A stretch of 64,000 bases of DNA. Source: Synchiropus splendidus. Lineage: Eukaryota > Chordata > Actinopteri > Syngnathiformes > Callionymidae. The notes beneath the pieces are model-generated. The model made no database searches and was not told the origin of the DNA. It saw only the letters and a program-made list of their open reading frames with translations. The stretch is from positions 20,098,001 through 20,162,000 of the forward strand of contig NC_071347.1 of the NCBI RefSeq assembly GCF_027744825.2, in the 5' to 3' direction. The position numbers were made by a program, and so were the translations under genes. This document shows positions 11,702 to 24,623 of the stretch, in pieces; within the stretch, counting starts at the first letter, position 1; the number at the start of each line of letters is the position of its first letter.

Positions 11702-13187
11702 ATGTCAATAACTTTTCTTGTGCCTCTAGGTTTTTTCCTGCTCCAGGAATTCCCCATGAAAGCGGAACTAAAAAGAGCGCTGTTGACCTTCCATATTGAA
11801 ACCGGTTAAAACCGGTCTGGCTGTTTTCCTTTTACTGTAAGAGTCATCGCACTGGGAAATTCTATTTCTGCCTTTCATGATACTTCCTCTTTTCAATTTT
11901 ACCTGTCAGCAGACGCCAGACAAACGTGACCTCACCTCGAACATTCTATCCAAACTTTCAGGTGGACACTTTTTTTTTGCCAAGGCTCGTTTTGTCCCCA
12001 CCACACACAAATCCTACAAAACCGTCGTTATTTTCAGTAGTGTGGAAAATTCCGACACTCATGAACGCATCTTCCGAGATTCACAGAGAGAGAAATAAAT
12101 TAAGGAAAGAAGCGAAAGCAAACAAATTATGACGTAGCGCTCCCGCGGACCGTCATGTGTAAAAGGAATATATTCATTGTTTATTAGCCTGATAAACTCA
12201 AGGAGGTAGCGCAAGTTTCTTGATCTACGGTGGCCTGAAGTGAACAAAATGCCTCACTAAGGTGAGAAAGGATCAATATTTATCGAGGTGACAAAACAGT
12301 TATTTCACCTGTAAATGCGCTTATATGGTAACCTAGTTGAAAGTAAAGCCATTATAATCAATGATTTTTTAAAAATTATATATTCAGGTCCTTACTCCAA
12401 CTTCCGCAAGAAATTAAAAACGCACCCCAGAGGAATCGAATATTTTAAGGTACTGCATATCTTCACAGAACTATGTGGAATAAAATCCAAACATAATGTA
12501 AAGGAAGTTTATTGAAAGGGATATATGTCTGGAATCTCACGCTGGTATCAAATTATTTGAGTGAGATTCATGAATTAGATAATTAATTTGATTTGTTTTT
12601 TTAATTGAATCCCACCCACAGTTAACTTATTTTTAGGGGCAGGAAAAACTGGAAAAAATGAACATTAATCATCAAATAAATGATAAAGAAAATTATTTTA
12701 AAATGCTATTAATAGCTGTAGAGGAAAAATGCACCAAAAATGATGTGGCTGAATAACTGAAAAGGGCTACTAATATCATGTTCGCTGAAACCACTTGGCA
12801 CATGTTGACTTGCATCGTCTAAAGTTTGCCTACATCACCACAAGACCAAACTGAACTTTCAGTCATGAATTTTTCCATTTTCTTCAGAGATCCAGAGAGG
12901 AGGACGTGACATTATCCAAGTGTAGAGTAAATTGTTTTCCTTTAAAGATCTCCTCTTCTGGTCAGCTTTTGACATGTGGTCTCCATTAAATACAGCTATA
13001 TTTTGCACCTTTAAAAACCAATTTCGCCCATGAATCTGGGTGCAAACCACCTTAATCTAAAGATTCAAAAATGATTTCACTATCATTTCACTACAGATGA
13101 AACAAAGACACTGTATTAAACTCCTGAAGTCCAGACCAAGTGGGAAACAGTCATGTAGACACAAATCAAGTTGAGCAAAGCGAGTTC
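11702..13187. other. Intergenic, AT-rich, no gene seen
   Basis: Between the convergent klhl10-like and RING genes. Around 12570-12630 a TTTTTTTAATTGAATCCCAC motif resembles one at about 18665-18700 (TTTTTTAATCGAATCCCACC), suggesting two remnants of the same dispersed fish repeat. No coding motif or structured RNA was recognised. Confidence 0.5.
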
Positions 13188-13193
13188 TTTATT
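13188..13193 (-). promoter_or_regulatory. RING-H2 gene poly(A) signal
   Basis: AATAAA on the minus strand about 210 bases past the stop codon at 13402-13404. Confidence 0.6.
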
Positions 13194-13401
13194 TACAACT
13201 TGAAACAATCAAGTGTCAGATTTGGAACTAGATATGATTTGTTTAATCCAGTTTCCCGTCTCAGGTCAGCGGTGAGAATAAAGAAAAACCAGTTCTGCGT
13301 CTGAAGCTCATCATGACGTCGGACCCATTCATCAAGTCCATGGAAACAATAAAATGAAAACGTCATTTAAAAATGTGTGTGTCCGAAAGGCTGTGTCTGG
13401 T

Positions 13402-15194
13402 TCACAGTTCCTGGTGTTGGGTCAGGTCCACCCTACAGATGGGGCAGGTGATGTTTTCCTGAGGGACAGAAACATGAGTCATGTGACCACAACAGTCAAA
13501 GGCTTCACGGCTGCTACCTTGAGCCAGCGGTCGATGCAGGGGACGTGGTAGTCGTGGAAACAGGGCAGCATCCGCAGCTGCTCCCCGGCCGTGTAGTCGC
13601 AGAAGCAGATGTGACACCTGCGACGCCACACACAAACACACACACGCACGCACACTGAGCTGCAACATCTGACTATTTAGAAGTGTAGCTGACTCACTGT
13701 GTGGCCCCGGCCCCGGCACTCTGGAAGACTTTGGTGGGAAACATCTGGATCTGGCTGCGAGTCAGTTTTTTGGTGATCACAGAGCCCTGATTGCTCTCCC
13801 ACTCCAGCAGAGCCTGCGGGGACGGCCACGGTCAGACGAAGTGACGGGGTCAAGGATCGACTGGCTCACCTCGTAGTCGTTCCCCTCCTCGCTGTCTGAA
13901 AAGCTGGGAAGCCTTCTGGGTCTGCCGCGCCCACGTCGACTCGACCGCCCAGCATGTTCTGAGGAGAGAGCGCTGCTGCAGCGGTGAACACACATGAGCA
14001 CAGCGTTTCAGGCTTTACCGTTGTGATCTAGCAGCGGTGAGAGGCCGGCGAGGAGGCGGGGCATCCAGTCCGGCTGTGAGAACTGCGTGGCAAGAAAGCA
14101 GCGTCAAACCTTCGGTTGAGCATCATTTTGCTCGATAGAAAAGCCTGAAGGGAAGGCCGGTGTGTACCATGTGGTGGCTCAGGTGATGGTGGTGGTGGTG
14201 GTGGTGACGATGATGGGGAAGGTGGCGATGGCGCGGATGAGACGGTGGTCTGGTACTGGTCTCCTCCTCAAGGTCAAACTGAGCCTGGGAAAAAGAAAAC
14301 ATTCAGCAAAGCATCGCCAGAATGGTAACAGGAAACCTGTGATACCTGAAGACTTCGAGCAAAGGCAGCGTCCTCTTCCTCCTGCGCCAGACGCACTTCG
14401 TCCTGAGCGAAACACATTTCCATCTCCTCTTGCTCCCGAGCCAGACGAAGCTGCTCCTCCTCCTCCTCCTCCTCCTCCTCCTCATCATCATCAGCAATGA
14501 CGATGAGCTCTGCCTCTGGACACGATGTGTAAGGAGCATGGCGGCAAGTGTGCAAGTCTATGTGCGTGTCCTCACCAGCATCTCCGTTAATCCAGCGCCT
14601 TTCTTCATCTGTTAGGAAGGACAAAGACGCCGCGTGACTGGGAGGTATGTCCTCCACCTCTGGCGCCGACATGGTAGACGTTGTTGAGGAGGAAGATGAC
14701 GAAGATGATGATGATGACGATGACGAAGCTGAGGAAGATGAGGATGATTCAGACGATGAGTCTGATGATGAAGACGGGGAGAGAGTCTCCATCCAAGAGT
14801 CGTTGGTGTTTGGCGCAGATCCAACCAGCAGCCTTCTCCGTTTGGATCGACGTAAATCAGATGAAGCCTGCGAAGCCCTGCGCACCACCTGGGGACGGAA
14901 GATGGTGGTCGGACCGGAGGACCCATTGTGACAGGTGCTGCTGAGCAACTTACAGAACTGAGGAGAGACGAATGGCGCCCTCGACACCGGTGCCTCCGGA
15001 TCTGAGGACTGAACAGCAAAAGCACTAGGTCATTTGAGCCGGGTCAGAACAGCTACACAAGCAAAACAAGAGCAAGAATACCTGGGGGTCTCTGGGACAC
15101 AGGTGGACAACTCCGCAGCCTCCAGCACAAAGCCACTGTTCAGAACCCCGGGGCTGTCAGGACCAGAGGAGTCTGAACTGTCCAACAGCTCCAT
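13402..15194 (-). CDS. RING-H2 E3 ubiquitin ligase with acidic SIM-like motif
   Basis: Eight exons in 5' to 3' order: 15194-15082, about 14940-14346, 14284-14168, 14082-14019, 13958-13870, 13813-13698, 13617-13518, 13458-13402. Phases agree if the first intron ends near 14940, giving 416 residues. The C-terminus is a RING-H2 finger: CHICFCDY, LPCFHDYHVPCIDRWL, then ENITCPICRVDL, with all eight zinc ligands present. Upstream come a Ser-rich tract, ELIVIADDDEEE (a hydrophobic core followed by acid, as in SUMO-interacting motifs), a coiled Glu/Gln-rich stretch RLAREQEEMEMCFAQDEVRL, an eight-histidine run, and SRRGRGRPRRLP, like an AT-hook. By inference it could be a nuclear, SUMO-directed ubiquitin ligase of the RNF111/RNF4 kind, but I cannot place it in a named family. 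The first exon and its acceptor are the least certain parts. Confidence 0.78.
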
Positions 15195-16477
<1,283 letters not shown>

Positions 16478-16483
16478 TTTATT
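16478..16483 (-). promoter_or_regulatory. Poly(A) signal of four-module Myb/SANT gene
   Basis: AATAAA on the minus strand about 325 bases past the stop at 16808-16810; other signals may be used. Confidence 0.45.
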
Positions 16484-16807
16484 TAGTCCGTTACAATCAA
16501 GTGAGTCGCCACGGTGACCAGCTCCTATCAGAGCTCCTACCACACCTACTTCATTCTCTCGAGGGATCCAGGCCACCTGTTCCCACCTTGGAGCACAAAC
16601 TTTAAGCAGCAATAGTATTTACGAACACTGTATCTTGGAGACAAAACAAAAGTGATTCTCAAGACGACTCGGAACACAAGGAATGACAACAGCTGGTCGT
16701 AGGTCCTGTGAGTGTGGCGAATCATGAAGGCACATTCAAATATCATGGTCTTGAAAAAATAGTCACTCGATTACTGTCTGGATCGCACCTCCACACTGAG
16801 AGGAAAT

Positions 16808-19800
16808 TCAGATCAGGCCGTTGTTCAGGAGGTGTTCTGGGTGCCCAACAGGGCTGAGCATGATGGAGTGTGGGTCGACAACCTGCGGAGTCCTCAGTTC
16901 ACCCAGTTCATGCTCCGGAAGGCATTGATCCTTCTGTGACGCTGCCCTCTGCTGTTCAAGGAAGGCTCTGTCTCTGGTGAGCTGCGCCCTCTGCTGGTTC
17001 AAATTGGTTCTGTCCCGGTCCAGGTCGGCCCGCTCCTGCTCCAGCCACAGTCGCTCCGCCTGAATCGCCGCCCGCTCCTTGTTGAGCTCCGCCCTCTCCT
17101 TCTCCAGCTCCGCCCACCCCCTCTCCAGGTCCCCCAGTGTCCTATCACACGGCGCGCTGACGTCATCGCCCGTCGACTCTCTTCCAAATGCTGTAGGAGC
17201 GAGACTCGACAGCAGTTTCGGGATGTTTTCCAGGTGATCTTCGTCATCTTGGGTGACAGGGGTCAGGAGTCGGGCGGCGCCGGCCAGTCGCCCCTCCATC
17301 GCTTCATTCATGAGGTGAAACCAAGGCCAGGCCGCAGCGCTGTCCGCCGTGTTCTCCATCCCAATCGGCGGGTACTTGAGGTCCTGGAATGGAAGCAGCA
17401 GAGTGAGAAGTCCAGGTCTCGCCGTCTGTCCCGTCACGTCACCTTGTATCGCCTCTTCAGGTTGTCCCACTTCTTCGCCATTTGGTACGTGGAGACCTTT
17501 CCGACCAGGCCAAGCTCCTTCAGGATGGCCCTGGGAGACAAACACGAGCGGACAATAGAGGACGGTCGCCGGTGACAGAGACGCTGCCTGGCGGCTCACA
17601 CTCACTTCCACGCGGCCTTGGCTGCATTCCTTCTTCCTGTGAACAAAGACTCGTTGGCTGCTCTCAGTCTGATCATCCTGCGAGTGTCCTGGTCGGTCAC
17701 TGCAGAACAGAGGGAGACTTGAAGATGTGGTGGTGAAATACCACATATGAGGGATCAACTTTGATATCTCTGCTGCATTGATGTAACACGCTGACGAAAA
17801 ATATCCTGAAACAACCATCTACATTTTGAACTTTCACTGTCAAACTATTCAGGAACAAGATGTTAGCTTAACCATGACTCCACTGCACAACAAAATCTCC
17901 ATGAGCGACTATGAACCCTGCATCATGTGATGTCATCAACAGGCGACACATTTTCCAGGCTGGATTCATTCACAAGGCTCATCATTTTGAGGATATCACT
18001 GTGAAATGTGTCTTAAAAAGTGATTTTAAAATACTAATTTGAAGCACCATTTAATGAAAACATGAAAGATTCTAGCATTAAACTGCAGAGTGACATCACC
18101 AGAAGGTGTCAACTCGACTCAACATTATTAAGATTAATTAATTAGAATAAAAATTTAATTTAATTTATCAGTTTTCTCTCCAGACAACAAGGAACCTTTG
18201 TCAGTGCAGGAGTTCCTGCTCCACTGATCCCACTGATGCACAAGACACGTGGCAGCTAGGATGAGAACAACAACAACAAACATGGAGGAATCATCCCTGA
18301 ACCAAAGCAAACAAAAGCATCTGTTTGCTTTGCTTCAGGGATGTTTTTCACTACACAATGACCAGGGTTTCCACGACTCTGAATGGACTTGAAATTCTTA
18401 TAACACTGAAATTCTTATGCAAATATTTTCAAGACATTAAAAGAGCTTTAGTTGTTTAAATAAGGTGATTTAAAAACTTGAATATAGCCACCATTGTGAT
18501 TTATTGTGTCAAACTGATACAAAATAAACAATATTTTGTTGTTTAAGTGTATGTATAGCTCCATCATTTGATTCAGTCATATACCAAATTCATTCAAATT
18601 GAAAAATGTAGCTTCTTGTGGCAAATATTCTTACACTATTAAACTGTGATTAATCTCTAATTAACTAGATTATTTTTTTAATCGAATCCCACCACTAGTT
18701 TAAACACTATCGTACTACAGCTCAGTTTATGCTGTACATAATCAATTGTGCACAAACAAAATGATCCTGACTACCAAAGGTCAAAGGTCATGCCACCCTC
18801 CTACTTAACTGTTGTGTTTCTATGACAGTGGCTTCTCACTGTACTACTACACTTTAAACAGGCCTGGTTTGTCAGAAAAGCGTAAAAAACGAAACAAAAA
18901 AAAGCAGGCGTGACCTTTGACCTGTACGACATTGGTGATACTACATTTCTCAAGTGAGCTCATTTAACCTGACCACCAAACGTGACCAAACCTAGGAGCT
19001 ATCAGACTTACTTTTGTACGACAGCTCCGACGGTGACGTGCACTCTTCGCCGCTGGCGTCGATAAACGTCACGCTTCCATCCGCCTCAGGCTGATCTCCC
19101 CGGACAATGTCCTCCAGCTCGGACACGCTGCTGCTCTCGGTCAGCGTGTCAGCAGGGGGCGACATCGTCTCCTCCTCTGTGGTCCAAATGGGCGTGACTC
19201 GCGGGGCTTTGCCGGCCAGTCGCCCCTCCAAGGCGCTATTCATCAGTTCGAACCACGGCCAGGATGCTGGGTGAGTTTGACCCTCCATCCCACGGGGAGG
19301 AAACTTGAGGTCCTGTGGGGAGCCGAAACCACCCGTGATGACCGGTGATTTCTGAGTAAAAATAAATCACCTTATATTTGGTCTTGAGGTTGTCCCACTT
19401 CTTCGCCACTTGGTCAGGAGAAATCTTTCCTGTCAGGCCGAGTTCCTTCACGATTCCCCTGAAAACAGATTCAAACGTGAACCCTGCTGTGCCCTCGATT
19501 CCCCACCGGATGGCGCAGTGAGTCCCAGTTTCTACTTCTCTAGAACTTATAGAGGACCAAAGGAAATAGAGTGGAGTGTTTTATGGAAACAAACTAGACC
19601 TAAGCAATTTGTGCGAGAACCTTCATCACGCTCACGTGAGACCATCACCAGCTGATGAAGACAAACCTCCACGCCGGTTTGGCCGAGTTCCTCCTCCCGG
19701 TGAAAAGAGACTCGTTGGCAGCCCGTAACTCGATCAGTCGCCTCGTGTCCTCCTCCGTCACTGAAACACAGAGCACCATTCCAGTCTGAGACCTCACGAG

Positions 19801-21264
19801 GACCCAAACTCTAACCTCCTCTCCTGGAATCTCACGTTTGTAGGTGAGCTCAGACGGCCGGTGAAAGCCTGCCAAAGCTGGGGTTCCGTGTCTGTCCTGG
19901 CCGTCCACAAGCAGGTCCATTTCTGACTCGGTCAGAAACTCCGACATCCCTTTCCGGCCGCGGCGAGTCCGTTTCTTGGGCGTCGGTGAAAGTGAATCGT
20001 AATCTTCGTCGCCATCCTCCACGATAGGAGAGAGGACGGGCGCGGCGGCGGCCAGGCGGCCCTCCATGGCATCATGCATCCTGTAAAACCAGGACCAGGA
20101 GCTGGGGCTGGACTCCACGCCCGGAGCGGGACACTTGACCTCCTGGAGAAGAGTCGTCCATTGATCAGTCCAGGAAAGTGCCAGAGAACTGCTCCTCACC
20201 TTGTAGCGCCTCTTCAGGTTGTCCCACTTCTTGGCCAGCTGCTCTGTGGTCACTTTACCCTGCAGACCCAGTTCATGGAGGATCGCCCTGGAAGAGAGTA
20301 CGGATCTCCATCAGCCTTCACAGGCCTCCTGACCTGCCTGCTCTCTGAGCATCTGTCTCAGGCCTCAACACGTCCTGCTCACCTCCAGGCTGGTTTGGCC
20401 GAATGCTTCTTGCCAGTGAAGAGCGCCTCATTGGCTGCCCGGAGCTTGATCATGGCCTCCGTCTCAGCCTCTGACACTGAGCAGGAGAGACAGATGACAT
20501 CATCAGCCTGAGCCCTGAAGCTTCTCCAGCTCTCCAGACAGACAGCATACTTTTATAAGACCACTCCGTCGTCCTTCTCCAACCCACCGGGACCACCCCC
20601 TCTGCCGGCTCGGCCTCGCCACCCTCCAGCGCAGCAGAGTCCTCCATCTCCGTTTTGATGAGGAACTCCAGGATGTCCGTGCTGTCAGGGTTCTGGCTGC
20701 AGCCGCGGTAATCCGACATGCTCTCCGGGTTCAGAACCAGGTCGCTGTTGAAGAGGCGCCCTTGCAAGGCGTCGTCCATGATGTGATACCAGGGCCAGGA
20801 CTCAAGTCCAGCACCCCCCGCCTTGGCCTGCTTCAGGTCCTGAGAGGAGAAAGACGGGGCAGCTGATGGAGACCGGTTCGGCGCGGGCGCTAATAACTGA
20901 CCTTGTACTTGGTGCGAAGGTTGTCCCACTTCTTGGCGATCTGATCCGAGGTCAGCTTTCCTTCTAGACCCAGTCCTTTCAGGATGGTGCTGAGGAGCAT
21001 GGCACGGTCAGAACAGTCACTTCCCACAGGACCTTCAGACATACCTCCAGGCGATCTTGGCTGAATTCCTCCTCCCAGTGAACAGGACCTCATTGGATGC
21101 CCGAAACTCGATTAACCTCTTCACGTCCTCCTCTGTCACTGCAGAGGTCAAAGTTCAGCACAGGTGAACAAGGATTTTGCATATCGGTGGTTGACAAGTG
21201 GTGACACGGACTTACTTTTGTAAGGGTTTTCATGGAGGTAGGAGAGGTTGAGGGCCTGATCCAT
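16808..21264 (-). CDS. Protein with four tandem Myb/SANT-like domains and C-terminal coiled coil
   Basis: Thirteen exons join in phase: 21264-21216, 21138-21045, 20989-20902, 20839-20551, 20476-20383, 20287-20200, 20142-19836, 19760-19667, 19458-19371, 19312-19012, 17699-17606, 17530-17443, 17383-16808. The predicted protein has 749 residues. After 16 leader residues come modules at about 17-173, 174-336, 337-497 and 498-620. Each module has a 94-nt exon (RLIELRAANESLFTGRRNSA type, ending AWR), an 88-nt exon (LGLxGK, then AKKWDNLK and KYK) and a third exon (SWPWF type aromatic motif, A-x-x-GRL, acidic linker). This is the pattern of Myb/SANT-like (MADF/trihelix-like) DNA-binding domains. Linker 2 holds PKKRTRRGRKG, a likely nuclear signal. 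The tail is a strong Glu/Arg/Leu coiled coil (WAELEKERAELNKERAAI). I infer a nuclear DNA-binding protein; no named orthologue was recognised. The start at 21264 is the first in-frame ATG of the first recognisable exon. Confidence 0.83.
17700..19011. other. Large intron separating modules 3 and 4
   Basis: This 1.3-kb intron is by far the longest of the Myb/SANT gene, whose other introns are about 50-210 bp. It is AT-rich and carries the TTTTTTAATCGAATCCCACC repeat motif near 18680 shared with about 12590. No additional module or coding exon is visible in it on either strand. Confidence 0.6.
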
Positions 21265-22340
21265 CCTGGTCTTGACTAAGGAAGGAGGCTAGGAAGCCAG
21301 CAGGAAAGGAAACAAGGAGATTAAAGCCCCTCATAAGAGGGGATCAAGCCTTAAGTGGGAAAGGATAACAAGAGAGGGGACATTCAACTAGTGGGGATTG
21401 TGGCGCTAGGATCTAGGACGCAAGGAAGCTAGCAAGAAAGGAAGCTAGGAGGCTAGTAGATACGGAGCAATAGTGGAGCACGGAAGCTAACTCGACTCAG
21501 CCGCAATAGAAGCGCGGTAACTGCGGCTGCGTTCTCAGTTCCCCGCGGAGGCCGAACCGAACCGAGACCCGGGTAGCTGCTCTCATTTACCGGGCTCGCT
21601 GCTCCGCGTGCGTCAGTAAACAACACTGGCCGTCCATGAGTGGCGCGCTCGATTGACTTCCCGGATCTGCCCGCCGGATCACGCGGCGGGGCGCTGAGTG
21701 AGAAGCACCAAACTGCATTTCATTTCAAGTCCGACACTCTTTTTTTGAACCACAAACCCGTATATCAGTTGAAAAATATTTCTTGTTTGAATGAAGGCTT
21801 GCTGTCACGATTGGTAGATGCTGAAAATGTGACGCCCTCTGGTGTGTTTGACTCTGGAACCAACAACATAAACGGCAATAACCTGCCGAACCCAACAAAG
21901 GAAAGTTGGCAACAGTTCCAGCGTGAGACGTCACAAGAGCTCTAGTTGAATAGACTCCCTGACTGGTGTGAGGTTCCGTAGACCCACATAATACACTCAT
22001 GTTCTGAAATTAGAACTTTCTTTGCTGCATTGAAGGATAACTTCAGTTCCTTCCCGTTTCAGGAGAGGATCCTTCAACGTGCGGCTCGCGGGCCAGACAC
22101 AGTCCGCAGGCGACGTCATAGCGGTCCAAACATTTCTTTATAAGCGTTCTCAACGTGGTTATTACCGCAATATCTTTATGGTACAGTTTTGAAGCTCTCA
22201 TATTTGCATGTGTGTATTTAGCAGATTTAATAATTAAAGAGACTTAGGCACAAAAAATGTTCCAGCACGACTGAAATTGAGCTGAAACTGAAACCTACGT
22301 AACCCTGTGAATGAAAGAAAGCAGAGCACACAATCCAATA
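21265..22340. other. Promoter region of Myb/SANT gene and intergenic sequence
   Basis: The first 400 bases are G/C-rich around 21500-21690 with several CpGs, consistent with a promoter or 5' UTR for the minus-strand gene. CTTAG before the first coding exon (about 21277) could be an acceptor for a 5' non-coding exon. The remainder up to the phf21a 3' end has a GCGGCTCGCGGGCCAGACAC motif at 22082 that may be a decayed hAT terminus. Confidence 0.4.
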
Positions 22341-22360
22341 CAAACATCTCCTTTTGACAA

Positions 22361-22366
22361 TTTATT
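22361..22366 (-). promoter_or_regulatory. phf21a: Candidate phf21a distal poly(A) signal
   Basis: AATAAA on the minus strand. If used, the phf21a 3' UTR would be about 2.26 kb; the interval has no other recognisable gene. Confidence 0.4.
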
Positions 22367-24623
22367 AACAAAATGATAAAATAAATAAATACAAATTGAT
22401 CAAATGCTCGTCTCCAGCAGTGACCACGCCCCCAAAACAAGACAAAAATAAACACAATCTCCCAAAATCATCATGAAAAAATACAAACAATTCTACAAAT
22501 ATCCAGAATTGACTCGCCGCTACGATGCGCGCAACACGTGGAAGATAAAAAACACAAGACCGGGACTCCACCCAGAACGACCTCCCGCCAACTTTGCTGC
22601 ATTTAACTTGGTCTCTTTTTCACAATGATATGCATCAACGACGTAAAAGGCTCCGAACATAAAAAGTGTTCTTTGGATAAATTCACTTGTTGACTGTAGA
22701 TAGTCTGGATGAAGACTTGAGCGCCCCCTGTTGCTCGGCTTGGAATATGACATCCGCAAAGAAACACAATAACGTTAATCATCGGGACGTCAGAACTGAA
22801 ACGCAAGTTGACATAGAAACGTAAAAAAAGACAAATGCATATTAAAAAAGGTTCTTGTAGAAAATTTGCATAAAAGGTGTCGCCCTGGCAACTGATGCCT
22901 GCAGGATCTTTTGTTCCGTGATTTCAGCTTGACACTAGCCCACTTTTAAAATTAATACTGCTTGCGTCTAGCGACTTTTTTTTTCCTCAAAAAGAAAGAA
23001 AAGAAAAGAAAAGAAAAAAACACTACACATAAAAATAAAACACGTTAAGGCATCAAACAACAACAAACACCATCTGGCCACCAAATAAACCACATTGCAA
23101 TAGAAGTCGCTTTAACTCGGGGCGGGCCAGCAAGTTGACCTGGCTCAGGAGGCGGAGTGGACCAAGTCAAAGCTGACCTGGCTCAGAGGGTGAAGTAGAT
23201 CAGGCCTCACTTTCAGACCTGGCGCAGGAGGCGAAATGGACCAGGCAACAGAAGACCTGGTTCAGGGAAGCAGCATTAGCAACTGTCCCAGGACTCGGAG
23301 GGAGAGCCGATGAGCTAATGGGGCGGGGTCATACGAGGCAGGTTCTACAAGTCACAGTGCGAGTCAGAGACAGGCGAAGGCACTCGAGGTACCTACCATA
23401 GACGGAACACTCGTCTGGAACCAGTCCAAGACGTCCACGTCACAAATAACGCACAAAGAATTTCTTTCACTTGATAAATATTAAGACCAAAAAGTTCTGT
23501 CCAGTTCCTCCGAGTGTTTCGTCCAAGTTCAGTGACATTGGTCAGGTTATATTTACCAGGATCATAGACGTCAAAACATGGTCAAAATGAACAGCTAAGA
23601 TTTCTTCTTTTACAAGATGTCCGACAAACTAGTTCTGATAAGTGAAGGCAGTCCCATTACGATGTCAGATATGAAGATTGATGATATGAAACATGTTGTC
23701 ATAGCAACACCTCACCCTCAAGCAGCGTTTAGCGCGGCCACCTCATGTAATAAAGTTTCTGCCACTGGGCGACAGCAGTTCAAGAAAAAACGACCAGCGG
23801 CATCAGCAGGACGCCACCTGTCGAACCAGAGGAGAGGGGGCGGAGCCTTCAGAACAAAGATTGGCAACATGGGACCAAAGTTACATCTAGACAAGGAAAA
23901 ACTTGAGCACTTGTGCTTTCATCATTGTGGGCGGAGTCAAACTCTCATTATTGTTTATAAACCCTCCGGAGGCTTCGACCCGGTTCATCGAGACCTCGTG
24001 GTGGTTTATCTAAGACCAGGTGAGTCCTCCAGTACCAATCACTTTTGTCCAGCAGGTTGAAGGAGGAAGACCTGAATAACAACTGACGGACGAACGGTCC
24101 ACAGACACACAAATGAAGAGTCACACTGAGACCTCACTGGACACCCTCGCCTGCTGGACTGAACGCCAACAGGACTCCAAGCCTGCGGGACCCACCACCT
24201 GTGCTGTCCATCTGAATTTGGAGCCAAGCGTAGTACACATCATTTCTATCTTTTAAATACAAAGTTTCTTTTCACATTTTTTCCTTTTCTTCGCTTGGGG
24301 GCCAAACAACACACGCGAAGTCAGGTGTTGCTGGAGTCCCGGGCCGGAGCCCAGTTCTGGTCACAGCAGGATCGGTTTTCGAACTTGACCTAGTACCACC
24401 CCCCTCCTACAGTCACACACACACTTGGACAGGCACACACCGGTGTGAAGATGGACCGGACCTCAGACGGCGATCACTACTTGGCACGACGACATTGGCG
24501 TCCTGCAGCTCAGGTTAGTGGGCGGAGCCTCCCATAGTCAAGTGACCTGGGCTGTTTATCTACCATTGACACGTGACAACACGACAACAACATTTACACA
24601 GATTGGCAACTTAAGACAAGTCT
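22367..24623 (-). other. phf21a: Probable long 3' UTR of phf21a
   Basis: A gene-free stretch directly after the phf21a stop. It holds an A/G-rich tract near 22980-23025 and imperfect repeats of GACCTGGCTCAGGAGGCGGA type at about 23137-23265 (three near-copies with CTGGCTCAG or CTGGCGCAG and GAGGCG). A 147-codon plus-strand frame at 23617-24060 shows no family motif. UTR status is inferred from position. Confidence 0.4.

Noticed and set aside
14647..14944. Acidic plus-strand frames rich in Asp/Glu
   Set aside because: They are the complement of the Ser/Thr-rich segment of the RING protein; the minus-strand reading has consistent splice phases and a RING domain.
15001..15081. RING gene intron 1 ending at the CAG near 15010
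   Set aside because: That acceptor breaks the reading phase after the first exon. An acceptor near 14940 restores it and was used instead.
23617..24060. 147-codon plus-strand frame beginning MSDKLVLISEG
   Set aside because: No recognisable domain, no splice support, and it lies opposite the probable phf21a 3' UTR. I cannot exclude a lineage-specific gene but see no evidence for one.
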